In this document: in pieces, positions 24,814 through 34,439 of the stretch
How the letters are laid out: the number at the start of each line of letters is the position of its first letter
Numbering within the stretch: the stretch's first letter is position 1
Assembly: GCF_002162375.1 (NCBI RefSeq)
Contig: NZ_CP021425.1
Location: forward strand, 3,294,766-3,358,765
DNA length: 64,000 nt
Direction of reading: 5' to 3'
From: Oleiphilus messinensis
GTDB taxonomy: Bacteria; Pseudomonadota; Gammaproteobacteria; Pseudomonadales; Oleiphilaceae
The notes under the pieces: generated by a model
Databases searched by the model: none
Seen by the model: only the letters and a program-made list of their open reading frames with translations
Told to the model about the DNA's origin: nothing
Position numbers and translations under genes: made by a program

Positions 24814-27594
24814 ATGACGCACGCAAATTCCGAAGCCAAATTCATCGTTGGGATCGACCTGGGCACGACACACAGCGTTGTCTGTTATCTGGACAAACAA
24901 CATCGCCTTGATCACCGCGAAATCAATGTCTTTGAAATTCACCAACTGGTCGCCGCCGGTGAAGTAGGCAGACGCCCCCTGCTCCCCTCATTTCGCTACC
25001 ATCCTATCGATAACGAATTGAGTGAAGCGGATATCGCACTGCCTTGGGATGCCCAATTACCCGGCGATCTGCACCAAGTCGTAATCGGCAGTTGGGCACG
25101 GGAACTCGGAGCCAAAATGGATGGACGCTTGGTCTCCAGCGCGAAAAGTTGGTTATCCCACCCCGGAATCAACCCCGAGAATCCGTTGCTGCCCTGGGGT
25201 GAAAGTGAAGGTGTTGGTAAGGTTTCCCCTGTTGTTGCCAGCGCCAGCTATCTATTCCATATTCGACAATCATGGAACCACGATCACCCTGATGCCCCGC
25301 TGGAAGACCAGGAAATCATCGTCACCATCCCTGCTTCATTTGATGAGCTTGCGCGCTCACTAACTCTCAAGGCCGCAAATTTAGCGGGGCTGCGTGAAGT
25401 ACTCTTGCTCGAAGAACCACAGGCGGTTTGTTACGACTGGTACGGCAGGCATTCCGATTCTGCTGCGACCATACTCGAAAAGAGCCAATCAGTATTGATT
25501 TGTGATATCGGCGGTGGCACTACGGACTTGAGCCTGATCAAAGTGAGCCATGACACTGATGCGGGCATGCAACTGGATCGAGTGGGCGTGGGTGATCACT
25601 TAATGTTAGGGGGAGACAATATCGACCTTGCCCTGGCCAGAATCAGCGAACAACGGCTCGCAGGGAGCAAAAAGTTAAATTCAGGTCAACTTGCACAGCT
25701 GATACAACAGACACGTAAAGTGAAGGAGTTGCTCCTAAAAGATGGTGCGCCTGAATCAGCCAAAGTAACCGTTCTTGGCAGTGGCAGCAAATTGCTTGGC
25801 GGCACAAAATCCTGCGACTTGTTGCGCTCAGAAGTGGTGGATATCGCGATTAACGGTTTTCTGCCCAAAGTCGATATTCAGGATCGACCGATGAGACGCA
25901 AAAGTGCCGTCGTCGAGTTTGGTCTGCCTTATGCAGCCGACCCTGCTATCACAAAACATCTTGCAGAATTTATCCAGCGTCACAGCACCGAGATACCGGA
26001 CACACTGCTACTTAACGGCGGCGTTTTTAACTCTCCCGCTATAGTCGCAAAGATTAAGGGTCAATTAGATGATTGGCTTGGCAAATCGTCTTTGCTGCTG
26101 AATAACGCCCGGCCAGACTTGGCCGTTGCCTTTGGTGCAGTATCTTACGGCCTGGCTCGATCAGGAGCACAATTAAAAATAGGTGGAGGCTCTGCGCGCA
26201 GTTACTTTCTGTTGATCGAAACCGGCAGTGAGCAATCCGAGGGCGTCTGCATCTTACCCAAGTCAACCAACGAAGAGACTGAAATCAGGCTGGTAGACCG
26301 GAAATTCGAACTCCGACTTGGCCAGCCCGTTCGGTTCAACCTTATGACGACCTCTTCCGATCAGGCGTTCAACCCCGGAGAGATTAGCGCGTTGGGCGCA
26401 GAGTTCAACTCACTTCCCCCCCTTTATTCTGTTTTGTCGGGTAACGCGGAAGATTCACAGTCTTGTACAGTGGAGCTGGCAGCAACCCTGACCGAGGTCG
26501 GCACCCTCAAACTTGAATGCGTGGACAGTGCGGATGACGCTCACCGGTGGCTCGTTGAGTTTACAGTCCGACAACCCGGTTCTGATACCCATTCTCCAGC
26601 ACAGTCTCAGGAACTCGATTCGAATGCCCCTCCATCAATAAAACTGCCACCACGATTCAACGAAATTATCGAACAAGTTGACCTGGTATATGGAGAAACC
26701 AAAAAGGGGGTCGACCCGAAAGCGATTAAACGATTACGGGCCGATATCGAGAAAGCAATCGGTAGTCGTGATACATGGGATACGGCGCTTTCCCGTGCTT
26801 TGGCGGATGTCATGCTCAATGGTATAGGCAACAGAACAAGAACGATGGCCCATGAACGGGTTTGGTTGAATTTAACTGGATACACCATGCGTCCAGGTTT
26901 CGGTGCACCACTGGACGACTGGCGAATCAGTCAGGTTTGGCCACTCTTTTCACCGCAACCTGTACATAATAAAGAGAATCAATCCTGGAGTGAATGGTGG
27001 ATTTTCTGGCGTCGTATTTCAGGTGGTTTAAACCAGGAACAGCAACAGGAAATCTATAACACAATACGACGTTACATCGATCCCAAATCGTTGCAAAGCC
27101 GCAAAACAATGGCTGAAGTAAAGCTTAAATCTTACGAAGACATGGTACGTCTGGCTGCGTCTTTGGAGCATTTACCAGTCGCTTCAAAATCAGAATTAGG
27201 GAATTGGTTAGTCAAGCGACTCCAGAAAAAAAGCGAAACCCTGACAAGTTGGTGGGCTCTGGGTCGGGTTGGATCACGCATTCCATTCCATGGCTACCTT
27301 GATAATGTAGTCCATAAAGATGACATAACCCCTTGGCTGGAAACAACACTGAAGGCAGACTGGAAACAATGCCAGCCTGCCGCTTTCGCTGCGGTCATGA
27401 TGGCCCGCCTATGCGGTGATCGAGACAGGGATATAGACGATAATCTGAGAAACCGTATCATTGCTCAGCTAACCAGTAGCAAATGCCCGAAAGAATGGGT
27501 CGGGTTTATGGAAGAGGTCACTGAACTCAGCGAAGCCGACACCAAGAAAGTATTTGGCGAATCACTGCCTGCCGGTTTGAAATTAATAGAATAA
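24814..27594 (+). CDS. Hsp70-family protein with DUF3731 C-terminal domain
   Basis: A 926-residue Hsp70 relative. The N-terminal ATPase shows VGIDLGTTHSVVCYLDKQ, LICDIGGGTTDLSLIKVS, LLLEEPQAVCYDWYG and LMLGGDNIDLALARI. From about residue 590 on, a helical region begins NEIIEQVDLVYGETKKGVD, with EPSW-like and ARWE-type segments (NLTGYTMRPGFGAPLDDWR, WWIFWRRISGGL) typical of DUF3731. ATG 24814 has GAGAG upstream; an in-frame TTG at 24775 lies within the terminator. Together with DUF2760 and the first Hsp70 this is a conserved trio of unknown client. Confidence 0.88.
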   Translation: MTHANSEAKFIVGIDLGTTHSVVCYLDKQHRLDHREINVFEIHQLVAAGEVGRRPLLPSFRYHPIDNELSEADIALPWDAQLPGDLHQVVIGSWARELGAKMDGRLVSSAKSWLSHPGINPENPLLPWGESEGVGKVSPVVASASYLFHIRQSWNHDHPDAPLEDQEIIVTIPASFDELARSLTLKAANLAGLREVLLLEEPQAVCYDWYGRHSDSAATILEKSQSVLICDIGGGTTDLSLIKVSHDTDAGMQLDRVGVGDHLMLGGDNIDLALARISEQRLAGSKKLNSGQLAQLIQQTRKVKELLLKDGAPESAKVTVLGSGSKLLGGTKSCDLLRSEVVDIAINGFLPKVDIQDRPMRRKSAVVEFGLPYAADPAITKHLAEFIQRHSTEIPDTLLLNGGVFNSPAIVAKIKGQLDDWLGKSSLLLNNARPDLAVAFGAVSYGLARSGAQLKIGGGSARSYFLLIETGSEQSEGVCILPKSTNEETEIRLVDRKFELRLGQPVRFNLMTTSSDQAFNPGEISALGAEFNSLPPLYSVLSGNAEDSQSCTVELAATLTEVGTLKLECVDSADDAHRWLVEFTVRQPGSDTHSPAQSQELDSNAPPSIKLPPRFNEIIEQVDLVYGETKKGVDPKAIKRLRADIEKAIGSRDTWDTALSRALADVMLNGIGNRTRTMAHERVWLNLTGYTMRPGFGAPLDDWRISQVWPLFSPQPVHNKENQSWSEWWIFWRRISGGLNQEQQQEIYNTIRRYIDPKSLQSRKTMAEVKLKSYEDMVRLAASLEHLPVASKSELGNWLVKRLQKKSETLTSWWALGRVGSRIPFHGYLDNVVHKDDITPWLETTLKADWKQCQPAAFAAVMMARLCGDRDRDIDDNLRNRIIAQLTSSKCPKEWVGFMEEVTELSEADTKKVFGESLPAGLKLIE

Positions 27595-27629
27595 CAAAAC
27601 GTCACAACATTGTAATAAAGGGGGTTACC

Positions 27630-28709
27630 TTGCGCATATTTCTAGTCTCGATCATTTCCATTGTCAGCTTGCTCACACTGGCCGTTTTCATTCAGGATCC
27701 TGAAACCAATAACGTCAATGCCTGGCAACCTCCTGTACTCGACCCGAATTTCGCAAAAACAGCCAATAATGCGCTCGGTCAAACCCATCGAATCCCGTTG
27801 GATAGCCACGCCCCTGAAGACGTTGCAGTAGACCCGCACGGAAATATCTTTACCGGTACAGCGGATGGAGCTATCTATCGGATTAACCCGGATAACAGGA
27901 TTCATAAATTGACCGATACGGGTGGACGCCCTCTCGGCATGAAATTTTACCCCGCGGGTTCAGACAAAGAGCAGAATCTCGTGGTAGCCGATGCCGCGAA
28001 AGGTCTTTTGGAAATCAGTCCAGAGGGTGAAATTAAAACGCTCACGTCCGATTTTCAAGGTATCCCTTACGGATTGATTGATGACCTCGACATTAGTACC
28101 TCTGGCGATATCTATTTTACCGATGCAAGTAAAACATACCCGCTAGAGTCCTATATCAAAGATATTATTTCTCACGGTGACAATGGTGCGTTCTACGTCT
28201 ATCGGAACAGTACGAAACAAGTTGAATTATTGGCTGATGGGTTATTCTTCGCGAATGGCGTGGCCCTAAGCCCTGACGAAACCTACGTTCTCGTCGTTGA
28301 AACCAGTAAATACCGAGTCCTTCGATACTGGCTTGAGGGGCCCCAAAAAGGCCAGATTGAAGTATTCGTAGACAACCTTCCCGGAGCACCTGATGGCATT
28401 ATGGGGAATGGTCAGAATCAATATTGGTTATCCCTGGCCGCCCCTCGCAAACACTTGCTCGACGCAATCTTGCCCTGGCCTAAAGTCAGGTCACTCATGT
28501 TAGCCCTGCCGACGGCTATGTTGCCCGGACCTGACCCCGTGGCATGGGTGCTAAAATTCAATCAGAGCGGTGAAATTGTTGCGAATCTGAATGACCCTGA
28601 TGGCAGAGCCTTCCATGCCATTACCAATGTAATCGAGTACAAAGATCAACTTATCTTTGGTAGCCTGGCCGAGGACGCTGTAGGCGTTTTCAAACTCAAC
28701 ATGCCCTGA
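27630..28709 (+). CDS. SMP-30/strictosidine-synthase-like beta-propeller protein
   Basis: A 359-residue exported or membrane-anchored protein. An N-terminal hydrophobic stretch (IFLVSIISIVSLLTLAVF) precedes a six-bladed propeller with repeats such as PEDVAVDPHGNIFTGTADG and DLDISTSGDIYFTDASKTY; the latter and NGVALSPDETYVLVVETS are marks of the strictosidine-synthase/gluconolactonase superfamily. The start is a TTG with AAAGGGGG about six bases upstream. Possible role as a lactonase or esterase is an inference; convergent with the kinase gene. Confidence 0.8.
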   Translation: MRIFLVSIISIVSLLTLAVFIQDPETNNVNAWQPPVLDPNFAKTANNALGQTHRIPLDSHAPEDVAVDPHGNIFTGTADGAIYRINPDNRIHKLTDTGGRPLGMKFYPAGSDKEQNLVVADAAKGLLEISPEGEIKTLTSDFQGIPYGLIDDLDISTSGDIYFTDASKTYPLESYIKDIISHGDNGAFYVYRNSTKQVELLADGLFFANGVALSPDETYVLVVETSKYRVLRYWLEGPQKGQIEVFVDNLPGAPDGIMGNGQNQYWLSLAAPRKHLLDAILPWPKVRSLMLALPTAMLPGPDPVAWVLKFNQSGEIVANLNDPDGRAFHAITNVIEYKDQLIFGSLAEDAVGVFKLNMP

Positions 28710-28713
28710 GGTA

Positions 28714-28731
28714 GCCCCTGGCTCAAGGGGC
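28714..28731. terminator. Shared hairpin between convergent genes
   Basis: GCCCCT (28714-28719) pairs with AGGGGC (28726-28731). It lies between the SMP-30-like gene (plus) and the kinase gene (minus) and overlaps the last codons of the kinase, so it could end both transcripts. No long T-run accompanies it. Confidence 0.5.
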
Positions 28732-31386
28732 ATTAAGATCGATCTCTTCAAATTGCCCTTTCCGGTTTAAAACAGTCCCCCATACTCTATCGCTGGCTTG
28801 ATGGTTTGAGGGGCTGAAGCCGATGTCTGTGCCAATTCCAATATCATGGCTTGAAATCGATTCGAGTCGATTTGCGACGTCTTCCACATCAAAGTATCGC
28901 CCTACAGAATTCAGCGCTTCGATAAAAATTCGTGCGGCGATAAATCCCTCAGCAGAAATAAAATCGGTCTCTTCATTCGGGAAGTATTTTTTCAAAGACT
29001 CCCGATAGAGCAACATCCCCGTGGCATAAGAGTCATAATGCGGGACAACCTGAGTAACCAGAATCTTGTCTGTGAATTCCGGCCCGTACTCTAATAACTT
29101 TTCGGCAAGCGCTCTGGATCCAACAAAAGAGACATTTGCAATTTCACCGGAAAACCCGTTTTGTCTCATATGCACAGTGAATTCTGCACTTGCAGAATAG
29201 GTTCCGATAATGATTAGTGCTTCGATTTCTTCTATCCTGCTCGTAAACAATTCTGCTGCATCGAAAATATTGGAAGAATTACGCTCGTAAGCGGCTTTGA
29301 TCACAGTTTCCGGGGCAACACCAGCCCTGTTGAGGGCCTGAATTACACCTTGCAATCCGTCCTGACCATAGGAATCATTCTGATAAAAAACGGCTATTTT
29401 ATTTGGATCAATGTTCTTGATCTTAGTGTAGTGCTGAACTATTGCAGCGGTTTCTTCGAAGTAGCTCGCCCGATAATTAAAGACATATCGGTCAGGCGGA
29501 CTTTTCCTCAGGAATGAAGCACCAGAGAAAGAGCCAAAAACAATCATCCGATTTTTTAACGTGATTGGAAGAATCGATTTTGTTGTCGGCGTGCCAACAG
29601 CACCCAACAATGCAAATGCACCCGCATCAGGATGGATGAATACCTCGATATTTTCCTGGGCCTTTTCGGGCTCGTAATTGTCATTGGCCGCCATCAACTC
29701 GATTAATCGACCATTCACCCCACCATTTTCATTCACGTATTCGATATACGATTCGATGCCAATACGCATGGACCGCCCGATTTCTCGTGCGCTTCCCCGG
29801 AAAGGGGCACTCATCGCCAACCGGATTCGATCTGACTCGACCCCTCTCGGTGATTGAAACTTATTAACATGAACCATCCATAAATCCATGATTTCGTAGC
29901 GGTTAACAGGCGAGTAATACAATACAGGCCCGAGCAAAAGCAATGCCGTTACCGCCCATCCCAACCAAGGCAAACGTTTTTTCCTTGGACGAATATGGGT
30001 TGGCCTCTGTGTTACGGAAAGCACATCTTCTGGGTTCAGACGCTCCTCAGGGGTATTCACATCCTCGGCTCTTACAAGCTCTTGAACCCGGGTAACTTCA
30101 GCTGCGCTGATGGGTTGTAACAGCTCAGCTGTCGGTAACGAATTTTTCGTTACATCCGGACCCTCGTTCGCTTTACGGCCTCCGGGTTTGACACGGGTCG
30201 CCTCTTCCATTTCTTCGATCTTGCCTAACGCGCCGCATCTCTTGAATTGACGTTCAATACGCTGAGCACTCTGCAACGCCAGATTTTTCCTGACGATCAC
30301 TCGCTTACCTGTAAACAAGGCATTGAGCTGTTTATCACTGAAATTCATGGCATCCTGTAATGCCTGGCGAACATCTTGAACCGATTTGTCTGCCTCAATT
30401 TCGGAATTGAATACAAACCGGTACTGACATTGCTGGTCTCGATCAAGCACCACAGTTTCCAGATTCTGTGATTCGGTATGAGCAGTCTGATTTACAACAA
30501 CTTTTTGATACTGCTGAGCGTGGTTTAAAACATCGGCCCATAGATCTTTGACAGAGGCATAGCGATCATCCCGATCCTTAGCCATCGCTTTATTGATAAC
30601 CTGTTGTAACACGAGAACATCCGTATCCTTTACGCTCATCGGATCCAGTTTTGGAGGCGGCTCCGATATTTGTCGACCCATAATAATTTCACGACTTGCA
30701 CCCGAATAGGGTTTTTTCCCTGTGGCCATGAAATAAATGATTGCACCCAGCGCATAAATATCGGCGCGAGTGTCAATATCAAGCCGACCTTCAATCTGTT
30801 CCGGGGCCAGATAACCAGCGGTTCCCATGATCATGCCCAAGCGCGTATGTTTCAGATCCTCTTCGCTTAACGGCTTACTGATTCCGAAATCCAGTATTTT
30901 AATCGCGGTAGTATCGCCCGCCAGGCGCGATACCATTACGTTGTTGGGCTTAAGGTCTCGGTGCACAATGTTTAACTTATGGGCAGCGTGTACGCCATTG
31001 CACAACTGCTCGATCACCCACATTATTTGCGCCAGAGCGATCCCGCCTTTCTGCTTCACAATGACCTCGAGATCCTCACCTTCGAGATATTCCATTGCCA
31101 GATAGACAATGCCGTCTTCAGGGGTTTTGCCAAAATCAAAAACACCTACCACATTCGGATGATTCAATTGGCTTATAATTCTGGCTTCCCGGAGAAACAG
31201 ATTAATAAAGTCTTCGTCGTTCAGGCTCGGTCGTAACACTTTTAAAACAACATTACGATTAAGACTTAGCTGATTAGCTAAATAAACAACACTCATGCCG
31301 CCACTTGCCAACGGTTTCACAATTTCATATGCGTTGTTTACTTTTCGTCCCAGTAGTGGGTCATTTTGATTTGCAGATAATGGCAT
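28723..31386 (-). CDS. Transmembrane Ser/Thr kinase with periplasmic binding-protein sensor
   Basis: A one-protein receptor kinase of 887 residues. Kinase domain at about 20-295: glycine loop LASGGMSVVYL, Lys49, VHRDLKPNNV (141-150), DFG at 166-168, APE at 194-196, all catalytic residues present. A small domain at about 320-393 (FVFNSEIEADKSVQDVRQAL, LFTGKRVIVRKNL) resembles an L7/L12-like module found on some proteobacterial membrane proteins. One membrane helix near 471-492 leads to a branched-chain-amino-acid-type binding domain (ABC substrate-binding fold, about 520-880; IRLAMSAPFRGSAREIG, DPNKIAVFYQNDSYGQDG). Upstream lies a cyclic-nucleotide-binding protein. Confidence 0.92.
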   Translation of the reverse strand: MPLSANQNDPLLGRKVNNAYEIVKPLASGGMSVVYLANQLSLNRNVVLKVLRPSLNDEDFINLFLREARIISQLNHPNVVGVFDFGKTPEDGIVYLAMEYLEGEDLEVIVKQKGGIALAQIMWVIEQLCNGVHAAHKLNIVHRDLKPNNVMVSRLAGDTTAIKILDFGISKPLSEEDLKHTRLGMIMGTAGYLAPEQIEGRLDIDTRADIYALGAIIYFMATGKKPYSGASREIIMGRQISEPPPKLDPMSVKDTDVLVLQQVINKAMAKDRDDRYASVKDLWADVLNHAQQYQKVVVNQTAHTESQNLETVVLDRDQQCQYRFVFNSEIEADKSVQDVRQALQDAMNFSDKQLNALFTGKRVIVRKNLALQSAQRIERQFKRCGALGKIEEMEEATRVKPGGRKANEGPDVTKNSLPTAELLQPISAAEVTRVQELVRAEDVNTPEERLNPEDVLSVTQRPTHIRPRKKRLPWLGWAVTALLLLGPVLYYSPVNRYEIMDLWMVHVNKFQSPRGVESDRIRLAMSAPFRGSAREIGRSMRIGIESYIEYVNENGGVNGRLIELMAANDNYEPEKAQENIEVFIHPDAGAFALLGAVGTPTTKSILPITLKNRMIVFGSFSGASFLRKSPPDRYVFNYRASYFEETAAIVQHYTKIKNIDPNKIAVFYQNDSYGQDGLQGVIQALNRAGVAPETVIKAAYERNSSNIFDAAELFTSRIEEIEALIIIGTYSASAEFTVHMRQNGFSGEIANVSFVGSRALAEKLLEYGPEFTDKILVTQVVPHYDSYATGMLLYRESLKKYFPNEETDFISAEGFIAARIFIEALNSVGRYFDVEDVANRLESISSHDIGIGTDIGFSPSNHQASDRVWGTVLNRKGQFEEIDLNAP

Positions 31387-31410
31387 AAATTCTAGTGTTT
31401 CTTGCTGGGA

Positions 31411-31854
31411 TTATTGATCAAGATATTCTACCAACTTACTACTGGTTTGACGCAGTCTCTGGCTTAACAAAAGCGATATCTTCCACATCAATTTATACGC
31501 AATGAGTGGATGATCATTTACGAGTTTATCGAGTTGGGCTTTACGAATTGCAAGATAAACCACATCATCAACGGCAACAGCCTTCGCCGAGCGGGGTTGG
31601 CCATCGATAAGCGCAATTTCGCCAAAGGTCTGCGGTGGTCGCAACTGGACAAGCTTGAATTCCTGGCCTCCCTCCGTCCTAAGCACACTCAGTACCCCTG
31701 AGATTAATACCCCCATCTCTCGCTCGGTGCTGCCTTGCTCGAAAACAACGGTACCGCCTACTATCTCGTGATAATCGAAATAACGGCACAATTTCAATAT
31801 CTGCTCCCAGGAAAAATCATTTGCCCAACTCGTTTTGTCGAGTATCTGAGCCAT
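31411..31854 (-). CDS. Cyclic-nucleotide-binding domain protein
   Basis: A stand-alone cNMP-binding module. GTVVFEQGS opens the beta-roll and FGEIALIDGQPRSAKAVA is the phosphate-binding cassette; a C-terminal helix (LMWKISLLLSQRLRQ) closes it. There is no helix-turn-helix, so it is not a Crp-type regulator. ATG 31854 has GGAGG two bases upstream (rather close), while a TTG at 31893 has no clear site. The gene ends 24 bp before the receptor kinase in the same direction, so the protein is a likely partner or regulator of the kinase (inference). Confidence 0.82.
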   Translation of the reverse strand: MAQILDKTSWANDFSWEQILKLCRYFDYHEIVGGTVVFEQGSTEREMGVLISGVLSVLRTEGGQEFKLVQLRPPQTFGEIALIDGQPRSAKAVAVDDVVYLAIRKAQLDKLVNDHPLIAYKLMWKISLLLSQRLRQTSSKLVEYLDQ

Positions 31855-31893
31855 GTCCTCCAAGCGGTTTTTTATCGGCTTTGTACCTGTCAA

Positions 31894-32225
31894 TTGAACT
31901 GTACCTGTTACTTTGGATCCGGGCTTTCAACTTCCATTTTGGAGAGCTACGTTTTCTATAAACTACGTTTCTGAAGATCCTGCTTCTCGAAATCAGCGTG
32001 GCTTGCCCGCTTTAAAGGTTAACGTCGACGCAGAGCAACCTTGTTTTCAGTTTAGCTGATCATTCCGGTAACGTGAGGAAATCGTTATGTCAGAATTGTG
32101 ACGTGATGCCATTAACATTTTTTGATAAATTTGTACCATTTTTACAAAAAGCATATTGAACACACATGTTGGCACCGATAACATAAAGATTCCTCTCATC
32201 TAATAATAAAAGCAGGTTCGCGACG
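31894..32225. other. Divergent intergenic region without genes
   Basis: About 330 bp between the cyclic-nucleotide-binding gene (minus) and the DUF2156 gene (plus). Nothing coding was seen. The AT-rich part at 32115-32185 is the likely promoter for the plus-strand gene; AGG about nine bases before ATG 32226 is its weak ribosome binding site. Confidence 0.4.
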
Positions 32226-33314
32226 ATGATCAATGAAATTGCACAGGACAGCTATTCAAGTATCGATGACCCTGATCTGAAATTAATCCATTCACATGTC
32301 GAACTATATGGCACACAGTCCAGCTCAAGATTCGTATTCCAGCCGGGAGTACACTACTTTACCAGCGAGTTTGGCGTCTTATGCTATAGCACCCAAAAAA
32401 CCCCATGGGGCGTAACCAACGTCGTATTTACCAACCCGCTGTGTGCAGCAAAGAATACCGCTACACTACTGGCTCATTATTTTCGAACTGTAGGGACACC
32501 CACAATTTTTATTGGCGTTGATCAATTTGTATCAGACATTCTGATTCGCATGGGCCATCGCTGTAACCAGATTGGTGTTGAAAGTGAAATCGATCTGTCT
32601 GCATTCACGCTAAAAGGCAGTGACAAAAAACAGATTCGCCATGCCAGTAATTTTGGCAAGCGAACTGGTGCTTGCGTAAAAGAATTACCATGGTATGAAG
32701 TTGACAAGGCGCAAGTCAGTAAAATATCCAGGGCATGGCGAGATTCCAAGCGTACCGCATCACGCGAACTGCGCCTATTGACCCGCCCGCCAGTATTTGC
32801 CCAGGAAAACCCTGTTAGAAAGTTCTATTGCTTTCAGGGCGACACACTCCTTGGGTATGTATTCTTCGAGCCTTATTACCGGCAAGGAAAGATTATTGGC
32901 TATTGCGCTAATATAATACGATGCCTCCCAGGTAAAGAATCAGGAACGGTGTCCGATTACATCATCCTTGAAGCCATGAAAAAATTTAAAGCTGAAGGGG
33001 TTGCTTTACTGTCTCTGGGCATCTCTCCTTTGGCTGCAGTCGAGCCTCATCCGGGTGAGCACAAATCTATTCGTAACCTTGCACGCTGGTTGTTTAAAAA
33101 CGGCAACAAGCTTTACGCCTTCCAGGGACTCGCTTATCATAAAAGTCGTTATCGACCCACGCAATCAACCTGGTATATGTGCACCCCTAATCTACCAGTG
33201 CTGCAAATTGTCTATACCGTTCTCTTCTCTACAGGGATTATCAATATTCCTTTCCTTGAGCGATTCAGCTTGGGTAAACGATCTGTAGTACACAACGACC
33301 TTGTTGGTTCTTAA
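32226..33314 (+). CDS. DUF2156/phosphatidylglycerol lysyltransferase-like protein
   Basis: A soluble 362-residue protein related to the C-terminal (GNAT-like) domain of MprF enzymes. Family blocks are KKQIRHASNFGKRTG, a Trp-containing ISRAWRDSKRTASREL, GYVFFEPYYRQGKIIGY and GVALLSLGISPLA. There is no membrane-flippase half, so aminoacyl-lipid synthesis is not assured; an acyl- or aminoacyl-transferase role is all that can be said. It is monocistronic, 197 bp before hisA. Confidence 0.72.
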   Translation: MINEIAQDSYSSIDDPDLKLIHSHVELYGTQSSSRFVFQPGVHYFTSEFGVLCYSTQKTPWGVTNVVFTNPLCAAKNTATLLAHYFRTVGTPTIFIGVDQFVSDILIRMGHRCNQIGVESEIDLSAFTLKGSDKKQIRHASNFGKRTGACVKELPWYEVDKAQVSKISRAWRDSKRTASRELRLLTRPPVFAQENPVRKFYCFQGDTLLGYVFFEPYYRQGKIIGYCANIIRCLPGKESGTVSDYIILEAMKKFKAEGVALLSLGISPLAAVEPHPGEHKSIRNLARWLFKNGNKLYAFQGLAYHKSRYRPTQSTWYMCTPNLPVLQIVYTVLFSTGIINIPFLERFSLGKRSVVHNDLVGS

Positions 33315-33511
33315 CCGCTTTCCTTCGACTACAGGACTTGTAGCAGAAGTCTTGTAGTCAATCAAGATAGTGCCAACATTCAGAGCGCCAACATTTATAC
33401 GCCAGGGAGAAAGCCCTGACCTGAACACCGGGTAACCGGCTTATTGTTTGATGCTACGCTTGGGTTATAATGGTGTCGCAACTCACGCCTATAACCTAAG
33501 AGAGACCCCCA

Positions 33512-34270
33512 TTGACCAAGTTTCGCCCCTGTATCGACCTCCACCAAGGGAAAGTCAAACAAATAGTAGGTGGCAGCCTGAATGACTCAGGTGCACGCAC
33601 CAATTTTGTAAGCACCCATAACTCCGCACACTATGCAACACTCTACAAAACACACAACCTGACAGGTGGGCATGTCATTGCGCTTGGTCCCGGTAATCAG
33701 GAAGAAGCCCTCAAAGCCCTGAATAGCTGGCCGGGAGGGATGCAATTTGGCGGTGGTGTCACAACTGAAAATGCGAACCTGTACCTCAATGCCGGAGCCT
33801 CGCATATTATCGTTACTTCCTACCTCTTTCAATCCGGGCAACTCTCTATCGATCGGTTGGAATCCCTCCACCAAGAGGTTGGCAAAGCGAACCTGGTGCT
33901 AGACTTAAGTTGCCGTAAAACCGAAGATGGCTGGCATATCGCAACAGACCGATGGCAAACCATAACTGAAACGGCAATCACTAAAAACACACTGGCCGAG
34001 TTGGCAAATTACTGCTCAGAATTTCTGATTCATGCAGCAGATGTGGAAGGCCTGCAAGCAGGCATTGACCAAGATCTCGTTAAACTACTGGGCGATATAA
34101 CACCTATCCCGACAACCTATGCAGGAGGCGCTAGATCTATCGAAGATTTACAACTGGTTGAGACACTCTCAACCGGTAAAGTAGACCTGACCATAGGCAG
34201 TGCACTAGACATATTTGGCGGTTCTGGAATCAGCCTGGAGGAGTGCCTTGACTGGAACAAACGCGGATAA
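33512..34270 (+). CDS. hisA: HisA, eukaryotic-type (ProFAR isomerase)
   Basis: Catalyses the isomerisation of ProFAR to PRFAR in histidine synthesis. FRPCIDLHQGKVKQIVGGSL at the N-terminus is characteristic of the fungal/plant-like HisA branch rather than the usual bacterial form; the first catalytic Asp is in CIDL, the second in the HAADVEGLQAGID block, and phosphate loops GGGVT and YAGGARS are present. The start is a TTG with AAGAGAG upstream. It stands alone, outside any his operon. Either it is a horizontally acquired extra copy or the sole HisA; the window cannot tell. Confidence 0.85.
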   Translation: MTKFRPCIDLHQGKVKQIVGGSLNDSGARTNFVSTHNSAHYATLYKTHNLTGGHVIALGPGNQEEALKALNSWPGGMQFGGGVTTENANLYLNAGASHIIVTSYLFQSGQLSIDRLESLHQEVGKANLVLDLSCRKTEDGWHIATDRWQTITETAITKNTLAELANYCSEFLIHAADVEGLQAGIDQDLVKLLGDITPIPTTYAGGARSIEDLQLVETLSTGKVDLTIGSALDIFGGSGISLEECLDWNKRG

Positions 34271-34299
34271 ATAACAAGCATTCTCTGGCACATACAGGG

Positions 34300-34313
34300 G
34301 GGGGATAGCCCCC
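34300..34313 (+). terminator. GC-rich hairpin after hisA
   Basis: GGGGG (34300-34304), loop ATAG, CCCCC (34309-34313), about 30 bp after the hisA stop. There is no T-run, so termination is only suggested. Confidence 0.4.
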
Positions 34314-34439
34314 TCGATCACTCAAAAGTAATTGCTCAACGCCCTGTATTTGACTCACCTTCCACGTCCCTCCCCCAACTCTCCTAAACCGAAGAATTAT
34401 ATCCACATTTACAGCGGCAGCGCTTTCGTATAATCTTTT

